Part shown: positions 42,804 to 51,615 of the stretch, in pieces
Layout of the letters: the number at the start of each line of letters is the position of its first letter
Position numbering within the stretch: position 1 is the stretch's first letter
Source of the DNA: Amycolatopsis pretoriensis
GTDB lineage: Bacteria; Actinomycetota; Actinomycetes; Mycobacteriales; Pseudonocardiaceae
Direction of reading: 5' to 3'
Length of the DNA: 64,000 nucleotides
Assembly: GCF_900107925.1 (NCBI RefSeq)
Contig: NZ_FNUJ01000003.1
Coordinates: 806,001 to 870,000 of the forward strand
The notes under the pieces: generated by a model
The model's database searches: none
What the model was told of the DNA's origin: nothing
Seen by the model: only the letters and a program-made list of their open reading frames with translations
Made by a program: the position numbers and the translations under genes

Positions 42804-43793
42804 CTACCCCCGGAACCGGCTACCGAGGACGACCTGCCAGCATTTCACGGCTTGCTCCTTCGTCGTGGCGTAGCGCGCCTCCGTGATGGCGTCCAGCGCG
42901 GCTTCGGCCGCCTCGACGATCCGGACACGATCACGTTCCTCGTACAGTCGGGCGGTGTTGTTCTTCGGGTTGACCGGGTCGAAGATCTCGATCTCCCCGA
43001 CCCGCTCGGCCGGCAGGTCTGACGCCGGGTAGTAGGTGTCGAACGCGATCCGCTCCCGCAGTTCGGTCCGCACGATGTAGTCGAAGACCCCGTCGAGCGC
43101 GGTCACGTAATCGGTGAAGTCGACGCGCGAGCTGTCCAGCAGGTGCGCGCACAGCAGCTCGACCATGAAGGACTTGAACCGGAATTCGTCGCCGGGGCCG
43201 CTGGTCATCCGTTGTTCACGGACCCACCACTTCACCAGCCGCACCACCTGCGCCCAGTCGTCCTTGCACACGTTCTTCCGGGCCTGGATGAAGTCGAGGT
43301 GCAGCCGGACGCTGGTGAGCAACCACTCCGTCCGGTCGGCCGCATCCTTGGCGATGAGGTAACCCCGGTCGTCCGGGTCGCCTTCGTAAAGCACCGGCAC
43401 GACGTCGACCTCGGTACCGGTGGACTTGAAGTGCACGTTCACGCAGTGGGTGCCCGGGGTGATTTGCGAGGGGTCGAGCAGGCCTCGGTACGCCTCGCGA
43501 AGGCGGTCGGCGGTCCACTCCACGAGCTTGGCCTCTTCGACGGGGGCGTCGTCGCGCTCGACGTAGATGGCCACGTCGAAGTCGTTGACCGACCGCAAAG
43601 CCGTTCCCTTGGCCACCGACCCGGCGTGCAGCATCTTCACTAGCGAGAACCCGGGGTTGTCCGCGATGTGGGTTTTCAGTCGACTACGCAATGTGTTCAC
43701 TTGTTGACGCTTAGCAATCGCGACTTCGCGAGGCAAGTTCACCGCGCGTCCCGCGAACTCCGCCACGTCAGCATGCGTGACCTTCGGCGACAT
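42804..43793 (-). CDS. CD-NTase (CBASS nucleotidyltransferase)
   Basis: 329 residues. The polymerase-beta-like core has GSVAKGTAL (Gly58-Ser59), NDFDVAIYV (Asp71, Asp73) and the third acid in GTEVDVVPV (Asp130), so it looks catalytically intact. It makes a cyclic oligonucleotide that activates the SAVED effector. The clade (CdnC or CdnD) cannot be decided by eye. It is the first gene of the four-gene operon, 5 bases above the HORMA gene. Confidence 0.9.
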   Translation of the reverse strand: MSPKVTHADVAEFAGRAVNLPREVAIAKRQQVNTLRSRLKTHIADNPGFSLVKMLHAGSVAKGTALRSVNDFDVAIYVERDDAPVEEAKLVEWTADRLREAYRGLLDPSQITPGTHCVNVHFKSTGTEVDVVPVLYEGDPDDRGYLIAKDAADRTEWLLTSVRLHLDFIQARKNVCKDDWAQVVRLVKWWVREQRMTSGPGDEFRFKSFMVELLCAHLLDSSRVDFTDYVTALDGVFDYIVRTELRERIAFDTYYPASDLPAERVGEIEIFDPVNPKNNTARLYEERDRVRIVEAAEAALDAITEARYATTKEQAVKCWQVVLGSRFRG

Positions 43794-43850
43794 CGCAGCT
43801 CCTGTCTCCCGCGGGCGGGAACCTCAGATTCGTACACGATCTTCTGTGAT

Positions 43851-44004
43851 TTGGTACAGTACACGACGGATCCAACAGCTTAATGGGCACACTCCACCCG
43901 GGCGTGTCCGGCGGCACGGCCCGGTTTGACCCAGCAGTAACCAAGGTGCGCCTAAGATGCGAACGGACTGACCAAGATCGAGAGTCGTCCGCTCACGAGC
44001 GGAC
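43851..44004. promoter_or_regulatory. Divergent CBASS promoter region with operator candidates
   Basis: Between the CD-NTase and the regulator. GTCCGCTC-AC-GAGCGGAC (43987-44004) is an 8-bp perfect inverted repeat 25 bases before the regulator start. GGTACAGTAC lies near 43856 in an AT-rich stretch. Either could bind the HTH domain of the regulator. Confidence 0.5.
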
Positions 44005-44029
44005 GCGGACTGGCGCGGAGACGGCCGAC

Positions 44030-45145
44030 GTGAACAACGCGCAACTGGACCCGGGCGACATCGCGGCCCTGTTCGATCGCAGCAGGCTTCGCATGGCGCG
44101 CGAGTTGCGCGGGCTTACTCAAGTGCAGCTGGCCCGCGAAGCGGGCTCGGTTACGGCGGCCTCAGTCAGCCAGTTTGAAAAGGGGCACACCAGGCCGGCC
44201 ACGGCCACTCTGCAGCGACTCGCTGTTGCGCTACGCGTGCCGCTGAGCTTCTTCGCGGCACCGGCTCGCCCACCTGCTCAGGAAGAGCTGGCGGGGTTCT
44301 TCCGGAGCCTACGGTCGACTTCTCCCCGCGACCGCCAACAGGCATTGGCCTACGTCCACTTGGCCCGGGAACTCGCACTCGAACTCGAAAAGTACGTCGC
44401 ATTGCCTACTCTCGACCTTCCCCGTGTTCCACTCGGAGAAGGGCCGTCCCTGCAGGCGACCGACATAGAACAAGCCGCAACCCAAGTACGTCGCCACTGG
44501 AACATTCCTGACGGTCCAATACCAGATGTCGTGAGAATGCTCGAAATGAACGGCATGATCGTCGTCCGTTTTAAGGTGAGCATCGAGAAAGTTGACGCGT
44601 TTTGTGTCAATTTCCCAGACCGGCCAGTCATCGCATTGGGGGCAGACAAGGGACTGCGTGATCGATCACGCTTCGACGCAGCCCACGAACTTGGCCACCT
44701 GATATTGCATGGCAATCAAAGTCAAATAGGCGACAAGGTCACCGAAGGACAAGCCCACGCGTTCGCCGCCGCGTTCCTGATGCCGGCCAGCGATATCAAG
44801 CACGAACTACCAACCCAGCTCGATTGGCCAACATTACTGCGACTCAAAGCAAAGTGGCATGTTTCACTGGCCGCCCTCCTGGTGCGAGCGAAGACCTTAG
44901 GGGTTATGAGCGAACACGTTTACGCACAGGCCTGGAAAGCATTGTCAGCCCGAGGGTGGCGAAAGATCGAGCCGGGTCCGCTGGGCAATCCGGAGGTTCC
45001 GGTTCTCTTACAGAGAGCTTTGAAACTGCTGGAAACAACTGGGGTTTCCTACTCTGAGTTCCTCCGACGCGCAGGCCTTCCGGAAGCGGATGTAACGACA
45101 TTGCTCGACCGAGATGTCAGCGAACGGCCGCGCGTCCAGCTATGA
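44030..45145 (+). CDS. HTH-ImmA/IrrE fusion regulator (CapH-CapP-like)
   Basis: 371 residues from the GTG at 44030. XRE HTH at about 18-72 (LRMARELRGLTQVQLAREAG, VSQFEKG). C-terminal COG2856 metallopeptidase with HELGH (219-223) and a downstream Glu in EGQAHAFAAAFLMP. CBASS loci are often controlled by separate CapH repressor and CapP protease. Here both activities sit on one chain, divergent from the operon. Three TTA leucine codons and a lower GC than its neighbours suggest recent arrival. Confidence 0.82.
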   Translation: MNNAQLDPGDIAALFDRSRLRMARELRGLTQVQLAREAGSVTAASVSQFEKGHTRPATATLQRLAVALRVPLSFFAAPARPPAQEELAGFFRSLRSTSPRDRQQALAYVHLARELALELEKYVALPTLDLPRVPLGEGPSLQATDIEQAATQVRRHWNIPDGPIPDVVRMLEMNGMIVVRFKVSIEKVDAFCVNFPDRPVIALGADKGLRDRSRFDAAHELGHLILHGNQSQIGDKVTEGQAHAFAAAFLMPASDIKHELPTQLDWPTLLRLKAKWHVSLAALLVRAKTLGVMSEHVYAQAWKALSARGWRKIEPGPLGNPEVPVLLQRALKLLETTGVSYSEFLRRAGLPEADVTTLLDRDVSERPRVQL

Positions 45146-45375
45146 ACTTCGTACAGCCAATCCAGCAGTACAGATTCAGCGCCGGTGGCCAGCCTTAACG
45201 CGAAGCAAGCGCCAGACGGACGGAGGTCCCTCAGGCCACGACTCGGTGACCGCTGGGCTTCTCGCGGGTGCTTTGCCCGGCCACCAACAGTTCCAGACTC
45301 AGCAGTCGAAGCCGACAATACCGAGACGAGTCGCGCTTACCTCGCGACGATGGCTCAGCCTCCGTCACCAGGCCG

Positions 45376-46083
45376 TCATCCAGGCCACGTGATAGCCGAA
45401 GCCGGCTCCTTCCGCACGATTGCGCACAGCCGACGTGATTTCGCGGCGCCAACTCCAAGCTTGCGTCGCAGCGTTTCCGCGGAGATCGGCCGCTTGTGTG
45501 CCCTCCAGTGCTCATGATTAAGGCTACGAGCACGCTCTAGCTCTTCTCGGTTCATCCCCTGATTCAGATTCGATGCAGAGTTCACTGTCGCAGGATTACC
45601 TTGTCGGCAAGGCTTATTCTGTTCTTCGGTCTCAACAGCCGTCTCGCGCTCGACCGTCTCGAGGATCTTCAACGGGGCCCCAGTGGCCTGCAAGCCACGA
45701 AGTAATTCAGGGCCGACCTCGGCCCAGCCGATGAGCAGCAGCGGCCCAACCGCGTCGAAGCTGGCCTTACCCCAGTGACCGGCGCAGAGCGGGTCAGCGA
45801 CGTTCAGGGCAAGCGTCGCGATGCTGGCCGTCAGCAGGAGGCGACGCGCTGGCCGCAGCACCGCTTCCGAAGCGCCATGCATGGCTAGGTGTCTGGTCCC
45901 TACGAGCAGGCCTAGGACGGTCAGGTCCAGCGCCGGGGCTATCAACGGAGCGACGTAGGCAGGGACACCGATCCGCAGCGCCAAGGCAAGGACATTTCCG
46001 AAACCGAAGAGGAAGGTCAGCCCGATGACGATGCCCATAACCGTGGTCACGAACCTGGTCACGCCGTCCGAGTAGCCCATCAC
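45376..46083 (-). CDS. DUF2637-type membrane protein
   Basis: 235 residues. Four hydrophobic helices occupy the first half (TRFVTTVMGIVIGLTFLFGFGNVLALAL, VAPLIAPALDLTVLGLLVG, LLLTASIATLALNVADPL, AVGPLLLIGWAEV). A basic C-terminal region carries a helical DNA-binding-like segment (PISAETLRRKLGVGAAKSRRLC). DUF2637 proteins are typical of actinomycete conjugative elements and plasmids. One TTA codon is present. It is next to a tRNA gene. Confidence 0.7.
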   Translation of the reverse strand: MMGYSDGVTRFVTTVMGIVIGLTFLFGFGNVLALALRIGVPAYVAPLIAPALDLTVLGLLVGTRHLAMHGASEAVLRPARRLLLTASIATLALNVADPLCAGHWGKASFDAVGPLLLIGWAEVGPELLRGLQATGAPLKILETVERETAVETEEQNKPCRQGNPATVNSASNLNQGMNREELERARSLNHEHWRAHKRPISAETLRRKLGVGAAKSRRLCAIVRKEPASAITWPG

Positions 46084-46173
46084 GACCTCCCGCGCATCGA
46101 CGAGAGGTCGTACGTGCCCTCGATGACCAGCGTGCCGGTCAGCCGAGGCCGTTCAGGGTGATGATGGTCTGCG

Positions 46174-46250
46174 TGGTGCCCCCGACGGGACTCGAACCCG
46201 CACTGAATCGATTTTAAGTCGACTGCCTCTGCCGATTGGGCTACGGGGGC
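46174..46250 (-). tRNA. tRNA with anticodon UAA, short variable loop
   Basis: A full cloverleaf with encoded CCA. Acceptor GCCCCCG/CGGGGGC, D-loop with GG, anticodon stem GTCGA/TCGAT around loop CTTAAAA, T-arm GCGGG-TTCGAGT-CCCGT, discriminator A. The anticodon UAA reads UUA (Leu), but the variable loop is only five bases, unlike the long-arm (type II) leucine tRNAs such as bldA. Isotype is therefore uncertain. Confidence 0.85.
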
Positions 46251-46273
46251 ACCGCACACTCTAGGCGATCGCC

Positions 46274-47605
46274 TCAGTTGAGCGTCCAGGACTGGTTCGC
46301 GGCCCCCGTGCAGGTCCAGATCTGCAACGGCGTTCCGTCCGCCGAGCTCGGGCCCGTCGCGTCCAGGCACTTGCCCGATGCCGGGTTCACCAGCTGGTTG
46401 CCCGAACGGGTCCACTGCTGAGCGCCCGTCCCATTGCAGTCGTAGAGCTGTACGCGAGTCCCGTTCGTCGTGCCCGCCGCGTTCACGTCCAGGCACTTGC
46501 CCAGCGCTCGCAGCGTGCCCGACGTGGACGTCCACTGCTGGGCGTTCGTCCCGTTGCACGTGTACAGGTCCACTGCCGTTCCGTTGGCGGTCGCAGCGCC
46601 GGCCACGTCGACGCACTTTCCGCCGTAGCCCGTGATCGTGCCGCCGCCGGCCGGGGGTGGTGTTGTCGTGCCGCCGCCCGTGATCGCGTTGAAGATCCTC
46701 GAGTACGCGTAGCCCGTTGCGCGGTCGTAGTCCTGGAGCTCCCAGAACGACAGCTCCGCCACGCCGTTCTGCGCCGCGAACGTCTCCAGCTGCTGGGCGT
46801 CCGACTGGCTGAACTGCGCGCCGTCGTCGTTGCGGCCCGCGATCGGCGTCAGGCCCATCATCGCGTACGCCGCCGAGGTCGAAATGCCGTACAGGCTCGC
46901 CAGCTGGGACGCCGAGGCCCGGGCCGCCGACAGGGCGTCGCCCAGGACCGGCTGGCCGTCGTAGAAGTCCATCACCATCAGGTTGACCACGCTGACCTTG
47001 ACGCCCTTGTTCTTCGCGTCGCGCAGGAGGTCGAGCTCGTTGCCCGGGATGCCCGTCGGGTCGACCGCCAGCGTGTAGTCGACCTGGACCGCCGGGTTCT
47101 GCTGCTGCAGCGCCGCCAATGCGGAGTTGCGACGCTGGTTGGACGCCGTGTCGTTCAGGACGCCGCCTTCGATGTCGAAGTCGAGGCGGGGCGTGCCGTA
47201 GGTGTTCACGACGTTGGCGTACGCCGCGGTCAGGCTGGCCGTGTTCGTGCAGGTCTGGGCCAGCTCACCGCCTTCGGCGCCGCCGAACGACGGGATCACG
47301 TTGCCGCCCGCCGCCTGCAGCGCGCTGATCTGGGACTTGAACGAGCCGACGCCGGTGCCGTTCGCCTCCCACACCGGCGTGCAGCCGGACTGCGGGGTCA
47401 GGAACGCGAGTGTGTAGAACTTCGTGCCGGTCGCGTTCATGTCGGCGGCCATCTGGCCGGCGTCGGCGTCGCTGATCTGCAGGTACGGCGCCGCGTAGTG
47501 GGCGGGGAAGGCGCCACCGGCCGCGTCGGCGGTGGCCGGTGTGAGCGCGAGGGCGACGGCGGGCAACGCCGCGACGAGTGCCGCTTTGGTGCGGGAAAAG
47601 GGCAT
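46274..47605 (-). CDS. Secreted GH18 chitinase with ricin-type lectin domain
   Basis: 443 residues. Signal peptide about 1-28 (ALVAALPAVALALTPATADA). GH18 catalytic domain about 30-300 with RLDFDIEGG, the DxDxE motif, including the acid Glu. A linker GGGTTTPPPAGGG leads to a beta-trefoil ricin B domain with QxW repeats (NAQQWTS, GAQQWTR, ANQSWTL), about 315-443. Chitin degradation outside the cell is expected. The gene ends 24 bases upstream (on the genome) of the tRNA. Confidence 0.9.
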   Translation of the reverse strand: MPFSRTKAALVAALPAVALALTPATADAAGGAFPAHYAAPYLQISDADAGQMAADMNATGTKFYTLAFLTPQSGCTPVWEANGTGVGSFKSQISALQAAGGNVIPSFGGAEGGELAQTCTNTASLTAAYANVVNTYGTPRLDFDIEGGVLNDTASNQRRNSALAALQQQNPAVQVDYTLAVDPTGIPGNELDLLRDAKNKGVKVSVVNLMVMDFYDGQPVLGDALSAARASASQLASLYGISTSAAYAMMGLTPIAGRNDDGAQFSQSDAQQLETFAAQNGVAELSFWELQDYDRATGYAYSRIFNAITGGGTTTPPPAGGGTITGYGGKCVDVAGAATANGTAVDLYTCNGTNAQQWTSTSGTLRALGKCLDVNAAGTTNGTRVQLYDCNGTGAQQWTRSGNQLVNPASGKCLDATGPSSADGTPLQIWTCTGAANQSWTLN

Positions 47606-47761
47606 GACTGAGCTCCAGGGGGACCGTGGGGTGGGGAGCCGGAGCGGACTTATTCCGCGTTGTGAAGAAAGGGTTTACCCGCTCACCGGCCCAGTTGTCC
47701 AGACCATGTCGCTCACCGGCACACAGCCGGTCATCTCCGCCGAAAACGCCCTAACAGCAGC

Positions 47762-47792
47762 AAAAAGCCCCCAACCGAGACAGGCTGGGGGC
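47762..47792 (-). terminator. Intrinsic terminator of ndh
   Basis: In minus-strand sense: GCCCCCA, 12-base loop, TGGGGGC, then TTTTT. It lies 18 bases after the ndh stop. This is one of the few terminators here with a T tract. Confidence 0.8.
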
Positions 47793-47809
47793 CTTCCGCG
47801 AAACGAACG

Positions 47810-49144
47810 TCAGGACTTCGAGACGCGCGCGAACTCGTCCTTCGGGTTGTTGATCTGGCCCAGCGAAATGACCTCACGCCGGAACAACCCGCCGAGGATC
47901 CAGTCGAACAGGATGCGGATCTTGCGGTTCCAGGTCGGCATCGCCTTGAGGTGGTACGCGCGGTGGAAGAGCCAGGCCGGGAAGCCCTTGATCTTCAGGT
48001 TCAGCGCGTCGGCCACGCCCTTGTGCAGGCCCAGGCTCGCGACCGCGCCGAGGTTCTTGTGGTAGTAGTCCTTCGGCTTGCCGCCGCGGATCACCTTGAT
48101 GATGTTCTTCGCCAGCAGGGTCGCCTGGCGGACCGCGTGCTGCGCGTTCGGCGGGCACGTCGCCGTCGGGTCCTCTTCCGTGCGCGAGAGGTCGGGGATC
48201 GCCGCGTTGTCGCCCGCGGTCCACACCTCCGGGTGGCCCACGACCTGCATCGCGGCGGTCGCCTCGAGGCGGCCGCGCTTGTCGAGCGGCAGGTCCGAGT
48301 TGGCCAGCACCGGGTTGGCCTTCACGCCGGCGGTCCAGATCAGCGTGTCGGTGTCGAACTCCGTGCCGTCCGAAAGCACGACGTGGCCGTTCTCGAACGA
48401 CTTCGCCGCGGTCGACAGGTAGACCTCGATGCCGCGCTTCTCCAGCTGCTCGACCGTGTACACGCCCAGCGTCTCGCGGACCTCGGGCAGGATCCGCCCG
48501 GCGGCCTCGACGAGCACCCAGCGGACGTCGGACGGCTGGATGTTCGGGTAGTAGTTCTCCACCGCGAACCGGGTCATGTCCTCGAGCTCGGCCAGCGCCT
48601 CGATGCCGGCGAACCCGCCGCCGACCACCGTGAACGTCAGCAGGCGCTTGCGCAGCTCGGGGTCGAGCGTGCTCGCGGCCTCGTCGAGCTTGGTCATGAT
48701 GTGGTTGCGCAGGTAGATCGCCTCGCCGATGGTCTTGAAGGCGATGCCCTGCTCGACCAGGCCCGGGATCGGGAGGATGCGGGCGACGGCGCCGAGCGCG
48801 ACGACCAGGACGTCGTAGCCCAGCTGCTCGATGTGGCCGTCGGCGGCCTCGACCGTGACGGACTTCTTGTCGTTCTCGATCTTGGTGACGCGCGCGGTCA
48901 GCACGTGGCAGCGCTTGAGCACCCGCCGCAGCGGCACGACCACGTGCCGGGGCTCGATCGCGCCGGCCGCGGCCTCCGGGAGGAACGGCGCGTAGGTCAT
49001 GTGGGGCTGCGGGTCAACGACGGTCACGGAGGCCTCGTTGGCCCGGAGCATCTTCTGGAGGCCGTACGCCGTGTAGAGCCCGACGTACCCACCACCGAGG
49101 ACGAGGATCCGAGTCGGTTCCGACTTCGACTTCGCAGCAGCCAT
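47810..49144 (-). CDS. ndh: Type II NADH dehydrogenase
   Basis: 444 residues. FAD site ILVLGGGYVGLYTA, NADH site FTVVGGGFAGIEALAELED, and the conserved TLIWTAGVKANP and VWTAGDNAAIPD. A C-terminal amphipathic stretch binds the membrane. It passes electrons from NADH to menaquinone without pumping protons. It is a single gene with its own terminator. Confidence 0.9.
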   Translation of the reverse strand: MAAAKSKSEPTRILVLGGGYVGLYTAYGLQKMLRANEASVTVVDPQPHMTYAPFLPEAAAGAIEPRHVVVPLRRVLKRCHVLTARVTKIENDKKSVTVEAADGHIEQLGYDVLVVALGAVARILPIPGLVEQGIAFKTIGEAIYLRNHIMTKLDEAASTLDPELRKRLLTFTVVGGGFAGIEALAELEDMTRFAVENYYPNIQPSDVRWVLVEAAGRILPEVRETLGVYTVEQLEKRGIEVYLSTAAKSFENGHVVLSDGTEFDTDTLIWTAGVKANPVLANSDLPLDKRGRLEATAAMQVVGHPEVWTAGDNAAIPDLSRTEEDPTATCPPNAQHAVRQATLLAKNIIKVIRGGKPKDYYHKNLGAVASLGLHKGVADALNLKIKGFPAWLFHRAYHLKAMPTWNRKIRILFDWILGGLFRREVISLGQINNPKDEFARVSKS

Positions 49145-49228
49145 GTCCTCATGGTGACACCTTCGCCGCGACCCCGCTCGGGGGCCCCATCCGGCTGTGA
49201 CCAGCGTCGCTGCGGTTTCCGTAACGAT

Positions 49229-49912
49229 TCAGTTGTCCCCTGTCACCGAGGTCGCGGCGCGGAACACGGCCGCCACCATGGCGTGGGTCACGCGGTGAGT
49301 CTGGACATTGCGCGGCGACACGTGGTAACAGCCGAAAACCCGCAGGTCGTCCAGCTCCAGGACGGCGCCGTGCGCGAACGCGGGACGCGGCTGCGGCACC
49401 GGCCAGCCGGCCTCGGCGAGCACGGGCAGTAACGCCTGCCAGCCGAACGCCCCGAGCACCACGATCGAGCGCAGTGTCGGACGTAACAGCGTGAGCTCCT
49501 CGGCGAGCCACGGACGGCACGTGTCGCGCTCGGCCGGCGTCGGCTTGTTCTCCGGCGGCGCGCAGCGCACGGGCGAGACGAGCCGGGTGCCGTAGAGCTC
49601 GAGGCCGTCGCCCAGCCGCTCGGACGTCGGCTGCGACGCCAGCCCGACCTCGTGCAGCACCCGGAAGAGGAAGTCGCCCGACGGGTCGCCGGTGAACATC
49701 CGGCCGGTGCGGTTCGCGCCGTGCGCCGAGGGGGCCAGGCCCACCACGGCCAGGGACGCGTCGGGCGGCCCGAAGCCGGGCACCGGGCGCGCCCAATACT
49801 CCTCGCCGCGGAAGGCCGCCTTCGTGCCCGCGACGCCTTCGCGCCAGGTCACGAGCCGCGGGCAGGCGCGGCAACCGGCGACGGCGGTGTCCAGCTCGGC
49901 CAGGGACCTCAT
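49229..49912 (-). CDS. udgB: Uracil-DNA glycosylase, family 5 (UdgB)
   Basis: 227 residues. Family motifs are GLAPSAHGANRTGRMFTGD and CYHVSPRNVQT. The iron-sulfur cysteines are in AGCRACPRL and CAPPENKPTPAERDTCRPW. It removes uracil and deaminated bases from DNA. It lacks neighbours with a related role. The reading frame ends 84 bases before ndh on the same strand. Confidence 0.9.
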   Translation of the reverse strand: MRSLAELDTAVAGCRACPRLVTWREGVAGTKAAFRGEEYWARPVPGFGPPDASLAVVGLAPSAHGANRTGRMFTGDPSGDFLFRVLHEVGLASQPTSERLGDGLELYGTRLVSPVRCAPPENKPTPAERDTCRPWLAEELTLLRPTLRSIVVLGAFGWQALLPVLAEAGWPVPQPRPAFAHGAVLELDDLRVFGCYHVSPRNVQTHRVTHAMVAAVFRAATSVTGDN

Positions 49913-49983
49913 CGCGGCCAGTCCTCGGTGTGCACCAAGTCACCCTGCCACAGGCCCGCGCCGCCGCCGTCTAAGTTGGGTCC

Positions 49984-51477
49984 ATGGCGGACAGCACCCC
50001 CGAAGAGGCCCCCGAGAAGAAGGTCGCGGAGACGACGGAGATCCCGGCCGAGCCGACCGACGACATCGTCACGACCCAGCACACGCTCACCGTGAAGCGC
50101 AAGAAGCTCGCGTACACGGCGAAGGCGGGCCGGATCGTGCTCCGCAAGGAGATCGTCAAGGACGGCAAGTCCGAGGGCTTCAAGGCGAAGGCGGAGGTGT
50201 TCATCACCTCCTACACGCTCGACGACGCGGACCCGGGCACGCGGCCGGTGACGTTCGCCTTCAACGGCGGCCCCGGCTCGTCGAGCATCTGGCTGCACAT
50301 GGGCCTGCTGGGGCCGCGCCGGGTGCTCTCCGGCGACGTCGACGACCTCGTGCCGCCGCCGTACGGGCTGGCCGACAACCCCGAGACGCTGCTCGCGCAC
50401 AGCGACCTCGTGTTCATCGACCCCGTCTCCACCGGCTACTCCCGTGCGTCCGAAGGCGGCGAGACCAAGGACTTCCACAGCTTCAAGGGCGACATCGAGT
50501 CGGTCGGCGAGGTCATCCGGCTCTGGGTGTCGCGCCACCAGCGCTGGCTGTCGCCGAAGTTCCTGGCCGGCGAGTCCTACGGCACGCTGCGCGCCGCCGG
50601 GCTGGCCGCGCACCTGCAGGAACGGCACGGGCTCTACCTCAACGGCCTGCTGCTGATCTCGTCGGTGCTCGACCTCGGCACGCTGCGGTTCACCGAGGGC
50701 AACGACCTGCCGTACTCGCTGTACGTGCCGACGTACGCGGCCATCGCGCACTACCACGGCCTGCACGGCGAGCGTCCGCTCGACGACGTCCTGGCCGACG
50801 CCGAAGACTTCGCGGCGAAGGACCTGCCGTACGTGCTTTCGCGCGGTGCGCGGCTGTCCACTCAGGACCGGGCGGAGGCGGTGGCCACGCTGGCGTCGCT
50901 GACCGGGCTCACCGAGTCCTATGTGGACCGGGTGAACCTGCGGATCGAGCACGTGCGGTTCTTCACCGAGCTGCTGCGCGACCGCGGCCTGACGGTCGGG
51001 CGCATGGACGGCCGCTTCACGACGTGGGAGGTGGACGGCGGCCGCGAGCACATGAGCGACGACCCGTCGATCTCCCGGGTGATCGGCGCGTACGCGGCGG
51101 CGTTCAACCACTACGTGCGCGCCGAGCTCGGGTACGAGAACGACCTGCCGTACGAGCTCATCCACGAGGACACGTTCAAGGCGTGGTCGTACTCGGACTT
51201 CGAGGGCCGCTCGGTGTCGGTGGTGGACTCGGTGAGCGCGGCGATGCGCGCGAACCCCCACTTGCAGGTGCACGTGGCATTCGGGCATTACGACGGCGCG
51301 ACGGCGTACTTCGCGGCCGAGCACGTGCTGGCCCACCTGCGGATCCCGGAGGAGCTGCGCGACAACATCGACACGGCGTACTACCCGGCGGGGCACATGA
51401 TGTACGTCCACGAGCCGACGCGGGTGCAGCAGTCGAAGGACCTCGCGAAGTTCGTGAAGAAGGCGTCGAACCGCTGA
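49984..51477 (+). CDS. S10-family serine carboxypeptidase-like protein
   Basis: 497 residues, no signal peptide. Oxyanion motif FAFNGGPGSSS, nucleophile AGESYGT, acidic region FGHYDGATAY and histidine PAGHMMYVHEP. It should remove C-terminal residues from peptides or act on related esters. It diverges from udgB, with 71 bases between them. A long hairpin follows its stop. Confidence 0.85.
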   Translation: MADSTPEEAPEKKVAETTEIPAEPTDDIVTTQHTLTVKRKKLAYTAKAGRIVLRKEIVKDGKSEGFKAKAEVFITSYTLDDADPGTRPVTFAFNGGPGSSSIWLHMGLLGPRRVLSGDVDDLVPPPYGLADNPETLLAHSDLVFIDPVSTGYSRASEGGETKDFHSFKGDIESVGEVIRLWVSRHQRWLSPKFLAGESYGTLRAAGLAAHLQERHGLYLNGLLLISSVLDLGTLRFTEGNDLPYSLYVPTYAAIAHYHGLHGERPLDDVLADAEDFAAKDLPYVLSRGARLSTQDRAEAVATLASLTGLTESYVDRVNLRIEHVRFFTELLRDRGLTVGRMDGRFTTWEVDGGREHMSDDPSISRVIGAYAAAFNHYVRAELGYENDLPYELIHEDTFKAWSYSDFEGRSVSVVDSVSAAMRANPHLQVHVAFGHYDGATAYFAAEHVLAHLRIPEELRDNIDTAYYPAGHMMYVHEPTRVQQSKDLAKFVKKASNR

Positions 51478-51481
51478 GCTT

Positions 51482-51519
51482 CACCGGTCCCCGGAGCGGC
51501 CTCGCTCCAGGGACCGGTG
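51482..51519 (+). terminator. Terminator after S10 peptidase gene
   Basis: CACCGGTCCC and GGGACCGGTG form the outer stem, with GGAGCG/CGCTCC inside. It starts 4 bases after the stop. Confidence 0.7.
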
Positions 51520-51615
51520 GAGGTCGCCGGAGCGCTGCCGTACGTCCGCCACACCGGCGGCCAGGCGCGTCCGGGCGGCTTCGATCGTCCTGATCATGCC
51601 CCCCGGTCTGCCCGG

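Noticed and set aside
45376..46250. Integration site of an element at the tRNA
   Set aside because: A DUF2637 gene beside a tRNA suggests it, but I saw no second copy of the tRNA 3' end and no integrase in the window.
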